Source of the DNA: an uncultured Mailhella sp.
Lineage (GTDB): Bacteria > Desulfobacterota > Desulfovibrionia > Desulfovibrionales > Desulfovibrionaceae
Reading direction: 5' to 3'
Assembly: GCA_944324625.1 (NCBI GenBank)
Contig: CALUWZ010000019.1
Coordinates: 1-16,169, forward strand
DNA: 16,169 bases
Below are positions 14,032 to 16,169 of the stretch, in pieces. Position numbers and translations under genes: made by a program. Position 1 is the stretch's first letter, and each line of letters opens with the position of its first letter. Under the pieces are notes generated by a model that saw only the letters and a program-made list of their open reading frames with translations, had not been told where the DNA came from and did no database searches.

Positions 14032-15165
14032 ATGCCTATCCAGCTTATCAAAGAAAATGTCAATATTGATTTTGTCGGTTACAGAAAAATAGCCTATATT
14101 CTTACCTCTCTGGTTATTCTTATAGGTCTTGCCGCCATTATTATGAACAAAGGCCTCAGCTACGGCGTTGACTTTGCAGGCGGCGTCATGGTGCAGATCG
14201 AGTTCAAAAACGAAGTAAGCGACAATGACGTAAAAACTGCCCTCAAAGATATAGAAATGCCCGGACTGACCGTGCAGAAAATAGGTACGGACAATCACCA
14301 TTATCTGCTGCGTTTCAGTGCCTCCGAACAGGGACATAAAAACCTGCGCGCGGATCTGACTGCCGCCCTTGAACAAAGCTTTGCGGACAATGAAGTCAGC
14401 ATTACCCGTCTTGAAATGGTCGGCCCGAAGGTCGGCTCCGAACTGCGCGACATGGCCATTGAAGCGGTGTTTTACTCCATTTTGCTGATTACAGTGTATA
14501 TTTCAGGCCGTTTTGAACACAGCTGGTTCACGGCCGCAGGCATTGCCGTGCTCCTTTGGGGCATAATCTTCATCATGGATTTTCTGGCAAGCCGTTTCGG
14601 CATTGTGCTGTTCAACAAAATGTACGCAATATGCATAGCCCTTGCGGTAACGCTGATTCTGTCGTGGAAAGTCAAGCTCAATTATTCTTTGGGCGCACTG
14701 CTTTCCCTTATCCACGACGTTGTGGTAACCCTCGGCCTGCTGACCCTTATGGGCAAGGAAATCGACCTTAACGTCATTGCCGCGCTGCTGACTCTTGTGG
14801 GCTATTCCCTCAACGATACCATTATCGTGTATGACCGCATACGCGAAAACATTTCCGCAGTCAGCAAAAAAGAACACAAACCTACCATGGGCGAAATCAT
14901 TAACCTGAGTGCCAACCAAACCTTGGCCCGTACGCTGATGACATCCTTAACTACGCTGGTTGCCTGCCTCAGCCTCTATCTTTTGGGCGGAAGCGTTATC
15001 AATGATTTTGCCCTGACCATGCTTATCGGCATTTTGGTCGGCTCTTATTCTTCCATTTTTGTGGCAAGCCCCATTCTTATGGCTTTCGGTGACATTGATT
15101 TGTATATCAGTCAGCAGGCCACCCATGAAGAATACGAAAAACCCGGTGCCCACGGCATGGTATAA
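14032..15165 (+). CDS. secF: Protein translocase subunit SecF, enlarged form
   Basis: SecF partners SecD in proton-driven Sec export. Conserved segments are TM1 (about 19-38), YGVDFAGGVMVQIEF (44-58), the periplasmic VGPKVGSELR (130-139), and GYSLNDTIIVYDRIREN (257-273), with the functional Asp after SLN at D262. The start is clear: AGGAG overlaps the secD stop, with the ATG nine bases beyond that stop. At 377 residues it is about 60 longer than most SecF proteins (around 310-320). The extra length lies between TM2, ending near GRFEHSW (159-165), and the conserved GALLSLIHDVVVTLG (221-235). It contains two more hydrophobic segments (about 167-186 and 197-212), giving eight predicted helices instead of six. 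I believe related Desulfovibrio SecF proteins have a similar insertion, but could not check. Confidence 0.96.
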   Translation: MPIQLIKENVNIDFVGYRKIAYILTSLVILIGLAAIIMNKGLSYGVDFAGGVMVQIEFKNEVSDNDVKTALKDIEMPGLTVQKIGTDNHHYLLRFSASEQGHKNLRADLTAALEQSFADNEVSITRLEMVGPKVGSELRDMAIEAVFYSILLITVYISGRFEHSWFTAAGIAVLLWGIIFIMDFLASRFGIVLFNKMYAICIALAVTLILSWKVKLNYSLGALLSLIHDVVVTLGLLTLMGKEIDLNVIAALLTLVGYSLNDTIIVYDRIRENISAVSKKEHKPTMGEIINLSANQTLARTLMTSLTTLVACLSLYLLGGSVINDFALTMLIGILVGSYSSIFVASPILMAFGDIDLYISQQATHEEYEKPGAHGMV

Positions 15166-15185
15166 GGTTTTTAATATTGCAAAAG

Positions 15186-15214
15186 AAAAGCCCCGATCCT
15201 TCGGGGCTTTTTTT
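15186..15214 (+). terminator. Rho-independent terminator after secF
   Basis: AAAAGCCCCGA (15186-15196), loop TCCT, and TCGGGGCTTTT (15201-15211) form a perfect 11-bp stem followed by further T residues. It starts 20 bases after the secF stop and closes the tgt-to-secF cluster. Confidence 0.95.
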
Positions 15215-15420
15215 ATTCCGTTCCTTACCATATACAACAATCTGCAGGACTGTATGCCGCTGTTTTCAGATTGCCGCCCGAAATCACTTGCCATGACAGA
15301 ACCGTTTGCCTTCAGCAATATTAAAAAACGGTATGCCCTTGCAAAATATTCCCCTGCATAAAATTCTGCCGAACATATAATCAGCACTGCGCCGCCTGCA
15401 TGAACATGGATTTATAACCT
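15215..15420. other. Intergenic spacer between convergent genes
   Basis: This roughly 200-base stretch lies between the secF terminator and the terminator of the convergent minus-strand gene. I find no convincing gene, promoter, repeat or RNA in it. Short open frames crossing it on either strand lack ribosome-binding sites and overlap secF in other frames. Confidence 0.5.
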
Positions 15421-15450
15421 GAAAAAAAGACCTGCTCAAAAAGCAGGCCT
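15421..15450 (-). terminator. Rho-independent terminator of the right-edge minus-strand gene
   Basis: On the minus strand AGGCCTGC (15443-15450) pairs with GCAGGTCT (15428-15435, one G-U pair) around a 7-base loop and is followed by a run of T residues (15422-15428). It begins 13 bases past the stop codon of the gene at 15464. Confidence 0.88.
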
Positions 15451-15463
15451 TATTCAAATTCCG

Positions 15464-16169
15464 TTATTTCAGATGTATGTCTGTATCGGATTTTTTGTCT
15501 TTATCCACAGGGAAAAATGACAGCTGCACAAGCCTGTCATCATGCACTGCCCCGTTTTCCTTGGCTTCCGCCTGACGGGATTTTACGGAATAATCGAGCA
15601 TGATATCAAGTCCGACTTTCTCTTCTTTTTCCTTTTTCTTTCGGCGCATTTTCTTCTTGTGTCTGTCGGCGCTGCCGTTTTCTTCCGTTTCCCCGAGCAC
15701 CAGCTTGTCAAAATGTTCCTCCTGCCTTGTTACCAGCATATCTTGGGACAAATCAATAATGACAGGCTGTTCCGCCCAAACGGACTCATTTTCGGGCAAA
15801 ATTTCATCCCTATCCTTTATTCCGTCAGACGTCAAATCAGAAAGTTCAATATCCAAACCTGTCCGGCTGTTTTGTGAAAGTGATTTTTCCGAAGTTAATT
15901 CGGAAATTTCAGTTTCTCCCAGACTGTCTTCACTGTTTTGCGCTTGGTCAGCCGTACCGAAAGCCGCAGGCTGTTCTTCCTCTTGCAGGGTAACAAGCCC
16001 TGACTGCACAAAAACAGACTGCTCGGAAATTTCTTCCGCCGGCTCGGCAGCTTCCACAGCATTCTGAACGCCAAGAGGCGGCAAATCCTCGTCAGGGTTT
16101 GCCGTGTATTCGTTTTCAACAGGCAGAAAATGCAGAGAAAAAATTTCTGCCTTATCCGCCGCAGCTTCC
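15464..16169 (-). CDS. Charged, probably disordered hypothetical protein (5' end outside window)
   Basis: The frame is open from the right edge to its stop at 15464, giving at least 235 residues; no ATG with a ribosome-binding site is visible, so the true start lies beyond the window. I do not recognise the family. Most of it is acidic and rich in Glu, Ser and Asp. It includes similar short blocks (ISELTSEKS, ELSDLTSDG) and the pair GLDIELSD and GLDIMLDYS. A dense basic patch, RHKKKMRRKKKEKEEK, sits about 65 residues from the C-terminus. The tail LVQLSFFPVDKDKK is more hydrophobic. There is no cysteine or membrane helix in the visible part. Such composition suggests a flexible region, perhaps the C-terminal extension of a larger protein. 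It faces secF convergently and has its own terminator. Confidence 0.7.
   Translation of the reverse strand, partial: EAAADKAEIFSLHFLPVENEYTANPDEDLPPLGVQNAVEAAEPAEEISEQSVFVQSGLVTLQEEEQPAAFGTADQAQNSEDSLGETEISELTSEKSLSQNSRTGLDIELSDLTSDGIKDRDEILPENESVWAEQPVIIDLSQDMLVTRQEEHFDKLVLGETEENGSADRHKKKMRRKKKEKEEKVGLDIMLDYSVKSRQAEAKENGAVHDDRLVQLSFFPVDKDKKSDTDIHLK

Noticed and set aside
14947..15387. Open frames on both strands across the end of secF and the spacer after it
   Set aside because: They overlap secF and its terminator, lack ribosome-binding sites, and look like frame shadows extended into non-coding DNA.

Overview
The window looks like core chromosome of a Gram-negative bacterium. My best guess is the Desulfovibrionales (Desulfobacterota, former Deltaproteobacteria). 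This is inferred from protein character (an enlarged SecF, a 517-residue MnmE, an M99 peptidoglycan carboxypeptidase typical of curved cells, histidinol-phosphate aminotransferase joined to cytidylate kinase) and from a near-consensus sigma-54 promoter. No rRNA or other phylogenetic marker is present, so the assignment is tentative. I see no mobile element, CRISPR array, tRNA or rRNA.

Layout. The window is organised around a divergent control region at about 7586-7949. Leftward, on the minus strand, lie a universal stress protein gene and then five tightly packed genes: a hisC-cmk fusion, sfsA, an M99 (Csd4/Pgp1-like) carboxypeptidase gene, recR, and an LtaS-like membrane sulfatase-fold gene that ends at a strong terminator (223-247). 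The five genes are separated by only 1 to 33 bases. Beyond them, a separately promoted gene whose product starts like the GTPase Der runs off the left edge. Rightward, on the plus strand, a sigma-54 promoter and a structured 133-base leader precede a 175-residue protein of unknown function with its own terminator. Then come tgt, a PaaI-like thioesterase gene, mnmE, yajC, secD and secF, closed by a terminator at 15186-15214. A convergent minus-strand gene for a charged, probably disordered protein enters from the right edge.

How the genes work together. The plus-strand cluster is the widespread tgt-yajC-secD-secF arrangement, with a thioesterase gene and mnmE placed in the middle. Tgt and MnmE both modify the wobble base of tRNA (queuosine and cmnm5U pathways), and YajC/SecD/SecF form the accessory complex that drives late steps of Sec export. 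The minus-strand cluster mixes envelope functions (peptidoglycan trimming, phosphoglycerol/phosphoethanolamine-type transfer) with recombination repair, nucleotide and histidine metabolism, and a nuclease-family protein.

The points most worth a second look are: (1) the HisC-Cmk fusion, which retains a possible internal Cmk start; (2) a SecF with what looks like a tandem duplication adding two membrane helices; (3) an insertion of about 40 residues in the MnmE G domain next to switch II; (4) the sigma-54 promoter that abuts an 18-bp perfect palindrome and feeds a structured leader; and (5) terminator-like hairpins placed inside both gene clusters, where they could set expression ratios.
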